From: Lepidodermella squamata
Taxonomy: Eukaryota; Gastrotricha
Direction: 5' to 3'
Assembly: GCA_047495785.1 (NCBI GenBank)
Contig: JBLDXI010000014.1
Span: 558,001 to 622,000 of the forward strand
DNA length: 64,000 bases
The stretch's first letter is position 1, and every line of letters begins with the position of its first letter. Both the position numbers and the translations under genes were made by a program. Below are positions 49,176-62,496 of this stretch, in pieces. The notes under the pieces are model-generated. The model was given only the letters and a program-made list of their open reading frames with translations. It did no database searches and was not told the origin of the DNA.

Positions 49176-50509
49176 CTACATCCAGCCCGCAGAAGCGCTC
49201 CCATTTTCAAGATGATTCGATGACATTATCGCACCGCTTTGTTCGAGCTATTCACAGAAAAATATGTTTTACAAATAACATTGCATTAAATACGACTCAC
49301 TTGTAAAGATGGAATCAAATCTTCTGGTGTCGATGGAATAACATTGCCACTCGGATAGTATCCATTTGTGGAGTTTACGCCACCAGAAACTGTGAGAGCC
49401 GACATTACTTCTTCCAATTTTTGCTCCAGATCTTTGATCTTGGCCTGCATGCGATCTCGCTCGTCTTTCAAGCGAGCAGCTATAACCATTAACTGGCGCC
49501 GTTCTTCATCCGGAATTGGCGCGGTAGCAACCTGCTGAGGTGGCTGCTGATAGACGACATTTGCATCGCCCACTGTCATATTTGGTGGGGGCATAGTCGT
49601 AGCAGGCCAGGAATCTGCGTTATTCGCAGTTGACCACCCATTGTTGGGCTGATAGCTCTGCGATGTTACTGGCAAGGAGCGAGGAGCTGGAGTAGCAAAG
49701 ACTGAGGAGTCAGGTACGACAACACTTTCCGAGGGTCCTTGCTGCCACTGGTCCTGAAGGTTAGATTGTGGCCATTGATGGCTTAGGCCAGCTGATGAGT
49801 TAGTAACTGAGATGTTTGGGGGAGGGTATTGAATTGGAGATGGTTGCTGTTGTTGCTGTTGCTGGTGAGGCCACCAGTCGGTGGCGGGCTTGGATTGCTG
49901 CTGCTTCAACGTGGCAGTGGGATATCGATGGCTGCCAGGGGCCATACGCGGATTAGCATACGGCAATGACGCTTGCCTGCCATGCTGAATATGTGCTCCA
50001 TAAGCCAACGACGTTTGTGAACCACTGGGCTGTTGGTAGAATTGGGATCGTTGTTCATACGGAGTATAGTTAGTTTGCATATTGTAAGGATCCGCCGAAG
50101 AAACCGGCAATGAATGCATTTCTTTCAGACCATCAGAGGTAACATATTCAGGTTGCTGAACAGAACTTGGTAATGTAGAAGTTCCCCATAAGTTCGCATT
50201 TGGCTGGCCTCTACTGAAAACTGATCGCGAAGGAGCGAAATTTATTGCGGGAGTAGATCGCGAATACGCATGAGATATTCCGGAGAAAGAAGCATTGGCG
50301 GGGCTTTGAGAATCAATATGATCTGGAGGCGGTTGAAAAAACGACGGTGGTAGTTTGCGATCTTTCCATGGAACTCTCGGATATCCTGAATCATCTCTAA
50401 TCGACTTTTGAGATCCATTGCTACAATTAGCAAACAAATCGTTGAATAGCTTGTCGCTATTTTCCCTAACGTGCTCGATTCGCCGAGGCGATCGAGCCAA
50501 TTCCGTCAT
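49176..50509 (-). CDS. Gln/Pro-rich protein with C-terminal coiled coil, unrecognised
   Basis: Exon 49301-50509 ends at a consensus donor (TTACAA then GTGAGT). A short last exon, 49176-49247, completes 426 residues in frame. The N-terminus (MTELARSPRRIEHVRENSDK) is followed by a Ser/Pro/Gln-rich low-complexity body with a poly-Gln run encoded by CAG/CAA repeats (around 49845-49870). A single charged coiled coil near residues 345-385 (RRQLMVIAARLKDERDRMQA) ends the ordered part. The segment DRKLPPSFFQPP looks like a conserved linear motif but I cannot name the family. Likely nuclear or cytoplasmic scaffold; function unknown. The last exon is plausible, not proven. Confidence 0.7.
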
Positions 50510-50987
50510 GGCAGCGATAACGATACGACAATTTAAACTGCCTAAAATAAGGAAAATTGTGGAATGTAATGCCTTTAATTTACTTCCCGCGTTATTTACA
50601 AGTCAATGACATCAACGAGAAAATAATTGCAGCTATCACTTATTAATATTCGCATGCTACATGCTCCACGCCACGGCTCTACAAACAATAATGATTACCG
50701 CCAGCTATTACTGCCATTCATCGAGCAAATTTTCAAATTCCACAAACCAAGTACCATGAATAATAATAAGTTATCCTGGGACATACATTACATGTCTCTG
50801 AGTTAACCATTAACAACTTCAGTCAAAGTTCAAATGAAGATATTATATAAGCATCATAAGAACAGAGATGTGCTGGTCTTTGGCATACAGGCCACCAAGG
50901 GATAGATATTATGAAGCAGCATAAAAACAAAAAGTGCTTTAACATGGAATACATTATTACTCGGCCGTAAGTTCTTCATTATCCTGT
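50510..50987. other. intergenic, no gene recognised
   Basis: AT-rich spacer between two minus-strand genes; nothing recognised. Confidence 0.5.
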
Positions 50988-52215
<1,228 letters not shown>

Positions 52216-53867
52216 ATGTTAATAAACATGAATGCTCCATACTGTTGCCATCGAAGTTGTCAAGTTCGTGGAAAAGGATTGCACAGAGTCAAACTTCCAA
52301 AGAATGAAAGCGAAGCTGCTGAATGGTTGAAATATCTTAAGTGTGTTGCTATGATTTTTGAGTGACCGTGATTCATTTTTGTTTAGAATTACAGGCGTTA
52401 CTCCAGAGAAGGCTCGGAAAAGGGGCTATCGCGCATGTGATGTACACTACCGAGGGCTCATGGATCTTTCCGGGGAAAAATCATTATCGCCACCGCATAA
52501 ATTTAGGTATGTCTTAGATAGTGGAATTAATCGGTCCCTATTTGAATACATTTTTATATAAATTTAGAGTTCTACCTCCGGATCATTCTTATACTGTTCC
52601 CACCATTGCGACTGAGCACGCCTACTTCGTTTCATCCATGGCAACTGGAATGACTCAGGAGGAAGCAACCGCATACCCTTGCGATCTTTTTGCAGCAATG
52701 GACTTGAATGCTGCTCATGATTCGGGGGAAACGCAACAAACGCACGAATTGAGTGAAGTTGTTTCTGAACCAATCGATGTTGATAACGTGGCAGCAACGG
52801 TGGTCCCTCTGGAGGAAGTTACGCAAGGTCAACTACAAAAAGAGGTCAGCCTTATTGCTGGTGCTTCTTCGACAATTTATGTAGGATATAAGCCAACTCC
52901 TGTTAATCCTGATTTGCCGCGATGGTCGTTTGCTCAACAGTGTTTCGAACGAGGAGAAAAGCATTTTCTTGAAGAAATAGGAATCGTAGATTTGCAAACT
53001 TTTGATGCGCTACATGGTCTGCTTGATGATGTTAAAGATTATTTCCCATATAAATGTTCAATTCTTCCGATTCGTGATCAATTATATCTCACTCTAGCTA
53101 AACTGAGGTTCAATCATAGAAATCACACTTTGGCTAACATGTTTGATATTTCTGAAACCGTTGCTGCGGATGTTTTTAATAGCACTATTTTGGTTCTTGA
53201 CGACCTGCTAAGCCACGCCTTCTTATTACCTCCTCCGTTGGAGCAATCGACAAATCCAAGTTTTGTGCCCAATTCCTTCAAACCTTCTCTAGAAATGACA
53301 ACTTTTATAATCGATTGTACTGATTTCTTTTGCGACGAGCCCAGAAAAGATCTAAACTTGAAACAACCAATGTATAGCGCTTATCGTGGTGGCACTACGC
53401 TCAAACTACTAGTTTCAATCGCTCCTTGTGGTACTATTAATTTTGTGTCACCTTTATTTCCGGGCAGTACTAGTGATAAGAAAGTTGTCATTCACGGCGG
53501 TCTTTTGAAGCATCTTAAAGATCCCGGTCATTTTATTTTAGCCGATAAGGGTTTCTTGATTGAGGATATCTTGCCCCGACATGTCGGATGTAACATACCT
53601 CCCTTTGCTTTTTTACCTCAATTTACTTTAGATGAAATAGAACATACCAGGCAGGTTGCGCGGAACCGCGTGCATATAGAGAGAGCGATCGGGCGAATGA
53701 AATTTTATGAAATATTACAGTATTTTCATTTGAATACTTGGCCTTATGCAACAGCGATTGTCCGCGTCGTGGCATCACTTGTGAACTTGGAAAGACCGAT
53801 TATAAATGAGATGAGTGATGCCTTCATGTCATTGTCAACAGCCCGTATTGTAGTCACGATGAAATAA
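52216..53867 (+). CDS. THAP-domain DDE transposase (ISL2EU/Harbinger-related)
   Basis: Exons 52216-52340, 52387-52506 and 52568-53867 give 514 residues, in frame. The N-terminal THAP zinc finger (C2CH) shows YCCHRSC, the conserved HRVKLPKNESEAAEWLKYLK and the closing CDVH. An acidic linker follows. The catalytic domain of the DDE_Tnp_4 type has Asp in FIIDCTDFF, Asp in HFILADKGFL and Glu in VHIERAIGRMK, so the triad is complete. No internal stop or frameshift was found. This suggests a recently active or domesticated element. It faces the YqaJ nuclease gene with 130 bases between stop codons. Confidence 0.9.
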
Positions 53868-53997
53868 TCTGTCTCTTAAACACTTCGTCTTTCTCAGCTG
53901 CCGACTTTATACCCGGTACAAACAGTTTGTGCATTTTTTATACTTTTATTTGTATGAAAATTGCTTTCATTTCAAAATATTATGTCTTTAAATACAT

Positions 53998-55975
53998 TTA
54001 CTTCATAGCTTTTAAGACTTTGAAAGATGACGGAAAAAAATTGCGCCAATAAAATTCAATTATTAAATCGACCGAGTTCGCCCAGGTTTCGTCTTTTTGT
54101 ATTGTTAGTAGCAATTGCTGATCAGGAGTCCACAGCAAAAGATACGCAATTCGTCGACCCGTGCAAACCAGTGTCGCCTGTATTTGGTGAAACCAGGGAT
54201 GCCGCTCTTGTAAGTGATATTTGCCGCGCAAATACTTGATGGCTGGCACTTTACCAGCTCGAATTTGACCAGTCAAAGTTACGGCTCGCTTCTTTGATGG
54301 CCTGCAGGAGAACAAACATTTGACCTATCAAAAACAAGCTATTTTTAAGAATAAATTAATAAAAAAAGCTTCAACCTCTAAAATAGCGTCATCTCGCACT
54401 AAACCATCAGGGCTGGCGCCGAAAATTCCCGATGAGTGCAACCAGATGCCGGTGTGTTTAGAAGAACCAAAACCAAGCTTCTCAAAAGCAGCAATGCCAT
54501 CACTCTCGTGCTGCACGCCGTATCTTACCGCTTTCACATTCTAAGCATTTCGATACTTGAATCGAATTTTCACATAACAAAATAATAAACCTATAACGAG
54601 GGAATCATGCGTAATGTTCACGAGGTAATGATTGAACGTAAAATAAATAAATTGTAGGCCGGGTTTGCAGGGTCAAAGTACAACTCTAAAAATAGCGCGC
54701 GACGGTTAAAAATAGCACTATTCTGTAACGTTCTATGTGTAGTCTTATTTTTCAAATTTTTCAGATTTTTCAAACTATTTTAGAAATTCCACTATTGAAA
54801 TAACCCAGAATTATCAAGATAAATTTAAATAATCTGGAGAATCTGAAGAATTTGAAAAAATATGCTAACAACTAACTGCATTATTTCAATAGCGTGAATC
54901 ATGCTTTGGACTTTGACCTTACGAAACCCGGCCTACAATGAGAGTAACTCATCGAAAGAACATCGATTGTAACCTATCTCTTAGCTTTTCCTTGAATTGA
55001 CGGCTTCACTTATGATTAGCTAGAAAATTCTTACTTTAAGATCGGATTTTCCGAAAACCTTCTTCATTGATTTCGGCATCTCTCCAGTCTCAAGAAATTT
55101 CTTCGATTTGACGGTGTTGAACACTGCATGAATCATCGAAGATGTAAGTCTGCCGACTCGAACGCGAAACCACATCGGCTCATCACGCTGTCCCGTGGTC
55201 ACAAATGCGACAAGCTGTTGATGATTTGGGCTTACTTGCAACAAATTTCTCAGATCGTTCAGACGATCACGATCGTGTTTGTTGCATTTTGAACAAGGAT
55301 CGGTACAGCCCCAAATGCGGCGAATACCCTCAGGCAGATAAACAAAAGCGATTGGGTCCGAAACAATTGCGTCAAACTTTGTAACAAGAAATAGGTACGG
55401 AACAGGGCGCGTTATTTTCTGAAGACTCAAATAAAACTTCGTTAGAGCATTCAATTTAACTTCGCGAGGGATAGAAACCTGTTAATAAATATGTGTTTTA
55501 GGTGATTTTATACAAGCTATTCAAGAAAATTAACTGTTTGCCTAGGAGGAAAGAGCATTTCAATCGTTTTCCCCTCGAGGCTAGGTATATCCTCGAAAAA
55601 CTTCCTCCAGGCCCTGTCAGTTTTTGAAAACGATGACTTGACCGCCATCATCACTGCAGCCTTGTGCTTGCAACGTCCTAGTCCACGCTTGCAGCCACAC
55701 GTAGCATTCTTAATGCCGAGCTTGTCATCCAGATCCATCTTCGAAGAAATCTTATGATTAATTGTTAACTATTAATTGAGAAAACATACTTCCACCGAAT
55801 AAGAATGCGTCCGATATGAAGACCAGACACTTCCATTTACGTGTCCTGTGTCACCGTCGTAGCATATACTTCGAACTCGATTAAACTTGAGGTAAAGTTC
55901 GCCATGCTTCTTAAAACTCGCATATTCGTCACCAAAAAACTCTTCTATCCACTTGTCTTTAACAACACTGGACAT
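53998..55975 (-). CDS. SWIM zinc-finger/YqaJ-like nuclease of a DNA transposon
   Basis: Exons 55790-55975, 55535-55738, 55035-55478 and 54376-54540 join cleanly. The C-terminal exon lies within 53998-54301, but its acceptor is ambiguous. Residues from about 60 carry a SWIM zinc finger (CGCKRGLGRCKHKAAV). A YqaJ exonuclease fold follows: RVRVGRLTSSMIHAVF, then AVRYGVQHESDGIAAFEKLGF and GASPDGLVRDDAILE. In the family, the E-x-K end of this motif is catalytic. Here the intron falls exactly there, and the simplest in-frame joining (acceptor at 54292) gives LE-KR, altering the spacing. The more obvious acceptor at 54302 breaks the frame. So the gene may be damaged. A 285-bp MITE sits in the third intron. 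Confidence 0.75.
54653..54937. mobile_element. MITE inside the YqaJ gene intron
   Basis: A 285-bp AT-rich element starts TGTAGGCCGGGTTT and ends with its inverted copy AAACCCGGCCTACA. Imperfect terminal repeats extend to GGTCAAAGT on both sides (about 28 bases). It is flanked by AT on each side, consistent with a 2-bp target duplication. Subterminal inverted pieces (CAAATTTTTCAGAT versus ATCTGAAGAATTTG) are present. No coding capacity. Confidence 0.88.
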
Positions 55976-57108
55976 TTCTTTAATGAAAATGCTGATATGT
56001 GATGTGGATCATAGTTTGATAGCAAAAAACAGCATTCAAATTGCATATGAGTGACGATTACGACCTCTGAAGCACTAAAACCCAGGATAACGTTGTCCGT
56101 CAGCGAGGAAAGCGGAAGCATCCGTAAAACGAACGCGTCTTCATGGTGACCGCCATTTGTAAAATCAAAAATTCTTGTATATTTAGGCAAGATATATGTC
56201 GTTGTATTTCTAAAATCGAGTGTTTTCAAATTTTAATAAATGACAAAATTTCATTTTTTTGGCCAATCAGCTGCGGCGGTCTGGAGAATGCTAAACAAAG
56301 ACCTCATTTGCATACGTGAGATCATTTGCATAGCCCTATTTAAGCACAAAAATCCATTCAGTCTGGATTCAGAGCGGTGGTTGGCAGGAACCTGTCATTT
56401 GCTTTATCACAAGTCTCAAATCACAAGTTTCGAAGATATTTTACTGCATATACCATATAACGCTCGACTCTGGTAACTTGGGCGTGCAAAAAGCCATCAG
56501 CTGATCGCTTGATCTCAGCTTCATTCACTATTGTTCCTTACTGATACTTGATGTTCCGCTGATGTGTTTTCCTCATCGTAAATCCAACTTTTGCTGCTGC
56601 AAACACCAGCGGGGATGGAAAGTATAATTTCTTTGACCGACTTTTATCAAACATTCAATGGTTGGTGAATGTTCTGGTTAGTGGTTAGCGAAGAGGTCGA
56701 AGGCTTTAATTCTGGAAACCACTCCTGTTTGAATCAATCGTGTTACGTGTTACTTGTGGTTCATGCTAGATCTTTGCGTTTTTTGATCAGTTAGGCGCTG
56801 ATTCCCATAACGTGGCACGAGCTATTCAGAGCTCTTCATTTTTCAAAGCGGCGTCTGGATTGGATGGCGACGCTCCATCTAAGTATGTATATCTTATCCA
56901 TTGAGCTATGATATCAGCAAATATTATCGATAATTGTTGGCTCCATAATGTCATTCTTTGAATATTGAGTATCGAGTGCAGGTGTTTTTTATTGAGTGTA
57001 GTGTAGAGGGATAAAGTCCTGCAAGCCCATCTATTATTCACTCATTGTTCAAAACTCCCTAACTCTAATTTTGTTCACTAGTCAAGTAATGTTTGTTTTA
57101 ACCATCAA
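55976..57108. other. intergenic, no gene recognised
   Basis: A 94-codon minus-strand frame at 55945-56229 overlaps the nuclease start and has no recognisable domain. The rest is AT-rich, with no transposon terminal repeat found by eye. Confidence 0.45.
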
Positions 57109-59160
57109 ATGACTCGCAAGCGACGGATTTCAGAAGCGGTGATACCTAGCAACATTCGGGATCCATTAAACCTAAAGGCTGTAACGAGCGATGTGACGGC
57201 TTTTGATGCGGAAGAGCCTAGCGCCAAAGTTCCCGATTTAATTGAATCCTGCCGTCAGATTCCTGCTGGGGAAACATCTCAAAATACGAAATGTGCTGAA
57301 GAATTGAAAGCTAAGCATGAATCGATTAGTCATCAAAAATCGGGAAATCATTTTTCAACGCCACCGCGCCTCATTCGTCCTCTTCTCGCTCGAAACCCGA
57401 AGGATCCTCTGGATCTCCTGAATTCTGGGCCTTCAGACAATAGTAACACTATTTCTATCAGCCGTAGTAACAAGATACCAAGCCCTGTCATTCCAATCGT
57501 AAGCACCGCTCTTTTTATTTATGTTAGTATCTAATTTCTTTAATTTAGGCTATCGTCACGCCATCGAATGAACATGCTCCCAAATCGAATGGAAGAAAGC
57601 GACGTCGTAATCGGTCGACGGGCGCTTCTGAGGCTGAATCTGTTCAGCATCAGCGACCTAGTACGGCTCTTGAAGAGCCTCGTGCTTCATCAGCTTTTGA
57701 AAAACCTGTTGAGAGAAAGCTGAAGAGCTCACAAGAAAGAAAGATCCAGGTATCGAAATCCTCCAAGAGACCGAAAAAAGCTAACAAGCGTAAGCGAAAA
57801 CGGCGCCATGCAAACAAAAGCAAAAAGAAAGATCAAGTTCATTCTGATGTCCAAAACGCGAAAATTGAAGCCGAGGGGCAAACAATTTCCAAGAAACGTG
57901 TGCAACCTCCGCTAATCCGAAATTCGCCGTCAAGTCTTTTAAATTTGGTAACATCAGTGCGCTGTTTATTTTCAAGGTTTGTATCATTACACATTAGTAG
58001 CTTGCTGAAGAAAAGCTGCGTTTTATTTCTAGGAGAAAAGTACTGCACATAGGATCTTGCGGGGATGGAGGGTCCTTTACCGTACAGGTGGTGTCTCAGT
58101 TCGGTGCCGATCGCGTTGTTGGCGTCGATCGTTGTATAAAAAGAGTCAAAGCAGCTCGGCGTTTTCTCGGCTCAATTTCTGGGCAGTTATCTCTGCCACC
58201 TGTTGATTGCACATCCGGTGATGAAAATCTTACTTCCAAGTCAAAAATGCCTTTTCCTCGGTCTTTTTCGGCCTGCTTTGGCCCAGTGGGCCCAGACGTG
58301 ACGAACGCCTCTGCATCTTCTCTGTTGCGATCCGTGGAATTTGTATATGCATCTGACTATTCCGCTATACCTTCAAATCTACTAGGTAAGTTTTTAGTTT
58401 TTACCGATTTTTGTTATGCATTTCATTTTTCAAAGCCGATGAATCATCCCAATCTTCTATGTGGGATACTATCGTCATTCAAGAATGCGTAATATCTTCC
58501 ATACTGTGCAATCCTGCCCTTGGACCTAGTGCTGTTCACCGTTTACTAGCTCGAATCACTAACAGTCTCGCTGTTGGTGGTCATGTGATTCTAGTTCTGG
58601 GAAGATTGCGTTGGCAAAAGGAGCTTCGATCTCAGTCTACACCTCAATCGCATCAAGAAACGCAGCTACCTCAAAAAGAGGGTATGTTTTTTCTGTTATT
58701 ATTCATTGACGTCGTGTTGAATGTGCTTTTGTAGCTGCTAGCTGTTCTAAAGATGACATTCCCTCGCCTGCTCAACTGCATCCACTTGCACAACTACGAA
58801 AATACTTCAGCTTTCGTTTAGTGCGGAGGATCGCAAACCCCGTGCCGTTTTCTTCTCGACTAAGACGGCCAAGCAGTGTATCCTGGCGCGGAATCTCTCC
58901 ATTTCAATCTCGACACCGCCGTAAGTAGTTGGGCTATGCAAAAAACGATTTTCATTGTTTGCTCAATAGATTCTCAAACATTACGGCCGCAATCCTTGCT
59001 TTCCACCACGTCGAGTTTTCACGCGAATCACGGTGAGCAAAGCAAAGCTCCGCAAAAACGATATGGAGGCAGTCATCGCATATCATTTGTTCTGCAAAAG
59101 AGAAACCAAGTGCCTGAAAAATCACCCCACAATGAGGCTGTGGAGCCATTATCCCAATGA
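57109..59160 (+). CDS. divergent Bin3/MePCE-like RNA methyltransferase
   Basis: Six exons (57109-57498, 57549-57976, 58033-58385, 58436-58681, 58735-58920, 58970-59160) sum in frame to 597 residues. The N-terminal region has NIRDPLNLKAV, like the DPLNL motif before the catalytic domain of MePCE, then a very basic stretch (KANKRKRKRRHANKSKKKDQ). The SAM-binding motif reads KVLHIGSCGDGGSF, with acidic GVDRC at the second strand. A later segment (ARITNSLAVGGHVILVLG) fits the family's LxxGG(x)5 strand. Known members cap 7SK or other RNAs with a gamma-methyl group. The diagnostic KWIHLNWGD motif is not recognisable here, so substrate is open. Confidence 0.68.
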
Positions 59161-60430
59161 AACTTGTTATCGTCATATTAAATCTATCTTTTATGTCAGC
59201 TATTGAATTAGATGAGATGATTAAATGCTGCCTGGTTGCATTAATACAGTGGTATTTGCCTACTACAAATTGAAAACGGTTTTGTGTAATTATTAATTAT
59301 GTGAAAAATCAATCGACTGAATACTGACTGGATGCCGTAATATTTTGCTTGTATCGTAGATTTTTCACAAGAGAATTCAGAATATTTACGAATGCAGGTC
59401 TATGTTATTTCTTCATCTCGGCGATTCGTACCACGTACTACTGTTAAATAAAAACAATAATTTTTCGATGAACACATCTTTTTTATTACCGAGGTCGTTT
59501 CACTGTCCAGGATGTACAACGCTTCGATTTACGCCGGATACTCGCGTGATTCGTATTATAGATAATAACGTAGAACGATGTACCACATGCAATACACGTA
59601 AGCAATATTCGGTCTCGCAGCAACAACACAAAGAACGAATATAATCATATCCAATAACAATTTTCGAATTTACGTTGCCGCTGTTGTTTCTATAACCTCC
59701 CGCGCACAAACGCAGGAGTAGCATGCCAGTGGAGAAAGAGAGCGAGCAGCATGAATTCGTCTTCGATGATCGTCACAGCTACTTAATGATTTGAGCGTTT
59801 CAACACAAATAATAGAGGACATACTCTTTCAATTATCGAAATGAAAAGTGCGTCATCATGATATAAGTTAGAAACAGAAGAGAAAAGAGACAGGGTTCAA
59901 TATCATGATATAACTGTCATCTCTGCCGCGAATGGATGCACTGAAAAATTTGCTTCGTAGGCGATATAAAATTCTCAAAGACTCAAAAACGAATACATGT
60001 GCAAGCATTTTGTGATTTTACAACATGAGAAACTATTCTGATATTTAATTTTATTCTTCTTCATGCTTGAACGAAGAGATGAAACGAGATGCAACATAGC
60101 AGTCACAAGTCACAACTCGTAATAAGAAAAATTACACTGCTAATAATGACGACGGAATGAATCCATTTGACAGCATTTTTCAAAGGCTAATAACTTATCG
60201 ATTCATTGTAATAAGATGGATCATTTAGGCCGATCTCTTTTCACCAAACTGGCACGGAGCAATACAAAAGTGACAACAATCAGCTTCGACAAGAAGAGTG
60301 AGAGAGCAGAGAGAGATAGAGAAAGTGATAACGATCAACTTTACTTGATAGTATTCTACTATTATTTATCTTTGGATTTCGGATAGATAATGCAATGACC
60401 AGTATAGTGGAATCGATTCATCACCTAGAG
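59161..60430. other. intergenic between convergent genes
   Basis: No supported frame. Contains a purine-rich GAGA stretch near 60297-60330. Otherwise AT-rich. Confidence 0.5.
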
Positions 60431-62496
60431 CTAGTGTGTTTTCCGGACGTCGATTACGTAGACGGTGCCGTCGGCAGTGGAGGCTCCGACAAGAGTGCCG
60501 CGCGAGTTCCAACAGACCTCAAAAACGCCAGCGGAGCCGCGGAAGCGCCGCGCGGGCGACATTTGCCCAACTCCAGTAGGCACGGAGATCACCGGATTGG
60601 GTTGCCGTACGTCCCAGATGTAGACGAACTTGTCGAAGGCGCCCGAGGCAAGCAGAGTACCGTCCGGAGAGAAGGCCACGCTATAAACCGGTTCAGTGTG
60701 CTGCAAGCGGAAATTTCAGCGTAAAACAGGCATATCACAATGATAGCAAATAACAAACCTTGTCTAGTACTCGGGTACAGTAGCCTCGATCGACATCCCA
60801 AAGGCGCACTGTTGAGTCGAAGGAGGCAGAGGCGAGGCAGAGGGGGAGGTTAGGGTTGGGAGAACCCGGGCCGGTCGGGCTCCATTTTATTGTGTAAATT
60901 TCCCTAGGAAAAGCATTCGTGTAAACACATTCAATATACAACCAAAGTTTACTCACTTATCATGTCCTTTGAGGTCATGAAGGTATGTGTCACTTCGCAT
61001 GGACCAAATCTAAAAATATCAAATAACCGTAACATATATGCCCGATTGCAAATGGTTGAAACTGACCTTGAGCGTCATGTCATCGCTGCAAGAAGCCAGG
61101 AGAGTAGCTTCCGGACTCCATTTAATGGCGTTCACTTCGTTGGTATGGCCACGTAGAGTGCGAATCGGAGCAGTCTGGCCGATTTCACACACGTATATGA
61201 GTTTATCGGTGGAGCAACTCGCGAAAGTTTTCTCCGACTGCCAGTCGACGTCGAGCGCCGGCGCTGTATGCAACGGAAACTGTTGGATTATCCGCCCGTT
61301 CGACGCGTCCCACACCGCCGTTGTCTTGTCGACGCCCGCTGACAACAGGTACCGGCTGGTGCGGTTCCACTTGAGCGCGAATATGGGACCGCGGTGCTGA
61401 GTCAGCAGGGTAAGAAGCCGGCCGTCGACCGACCACACACGGGCACAGCCGTCGTACGACCCGGTCGCGAGCCGCTTGCCGTCGCGGCTCCAGTCGAGAC
61501 TCGTCACGTCCTTGTTCGGCTTGCCACCGCCGTTCGCCGTGGGCGCAGAGGGTGACGAAGAGCCGTCGTGCGATGGCGACGACGCGTTATTGCCACTAGC
61601 CGCGCCGGTGTTGCGCAACACGACGTGGTTTAGTGTCGGACTGGTGAGGTCCCAAATGCGAGCGGTGCTGTCGCCACTTCCCGAGGCGAGAAGATCTGTC
61701 TGAGGATTCCATGCACAAATAAACACCTCCGACTCGTGGCCGCGCAGCACGAAGACGCCGGACGAGTCTGTTTTGCCCGACGGGTCGATTTCGACCATGC
61801 AGGGGAGAGGAGCGACTTGTGGCGCCTGGTCACCGGAGACATCCGGATGGTGCCGCGAGCCGTGGTTTGACTCGGAAACGTCCATCCTGTTGCCATCTGG
61901 TGGCGCTGATTGCACGGCGTTCGTTGAATCGACCGCCGCGCCAGGAGCAGAAGAGGTTGAAAGACATGATGCATGTTGCGTACCATTGCCGGTATTCTGT
62001 TGCTGTTGTTGCTGAGATTGGGTATTTACAGGCATGGGCGGTACCGGTAGCTGGGGCCGCAAAGTTTGGCGCTTTGCTTCGACGATTTCCGGCGTCACAG
62101 CATCGATTATACTCAGAGGAGGCACGATGGGGGTGTAAGGAGTTTGCTGATCTGCCGACAGCGCTGCGCCGTTCGACAATTCCGCCTTAAAAACATCCAT
62201 TTTATATTTACACGCTTCAACTCAAATCAAATTACTTCTGCATGAATTTCTGCTTCGACATACTGCACACCGCGTTGTATTAGCGATAACAGTGCTCCCG
62301 ACGGCACCTGACTCCATACGATATTGGAATGCGCGATATTTGATTCGGTTCCAAAAGAAAATGCGGAATGAGTGAACCCTTGTAAACAAATTTTTTCAGT
62401 CATTAAAACTCCAACAATTTTCATTTCGTCTCTTTTACCCGATTCAAGAAGATACCGCCATATTAAATAATTGATTTCATCTGTACTGAAGCTCAT
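60431..62496 (-). CDS. TBL1XR1: transducin beta-like 1 (TBL1X/TBL1XR1, ebi)
   Basis: Co-factor of NCoR/SMRT-HDAC3 complexes that recruits ubiquitin ligase during co-repressor exchange; nuclear. Exons 62439-62496, 62236-62378, 61067-62185, 60957-61009, 60759-60903 and 60431-60700 sum in frame to 595 residues. The LisH domain is [20 protein letters not shown]. An F-box-like helix follows ([37 protein letters not shown]). A Gln/Ser-rich linker precedes a WD40 propeller covering the C-terminal 400 residues, with characteristic [34 protein letters not shown] and [13 protein letters not shown]. It is longer than human (514) because the linker is expanded. The first intron is in frame with the exons, so unspliced RNA would add about 20 residues. 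Confidence 0.95.

Larger units (their letters stand above)
52216..55975. mobile_element. probable ISL2EU-type DNA transposon (coding core)
   Basis: Elements of the ISL2EU group are known to encode a DDE transposase together with a YqaJ-like nuclease. Both occur here convergently, with no host gene between them. I could not find matching terminal inverted repeats around 51,900-52,215 or 55,976-56,300, so the outer ends are undefined and only the coding core is given. Confidence 0.65.

Noticed and set aside
55945-56229. 94-codon frame upstream of the YqaJ gene as an extra N-terminal exon
   Set aside because: Out of frame with the nuclease start and no donor joins it in phase; no recognisable domain.
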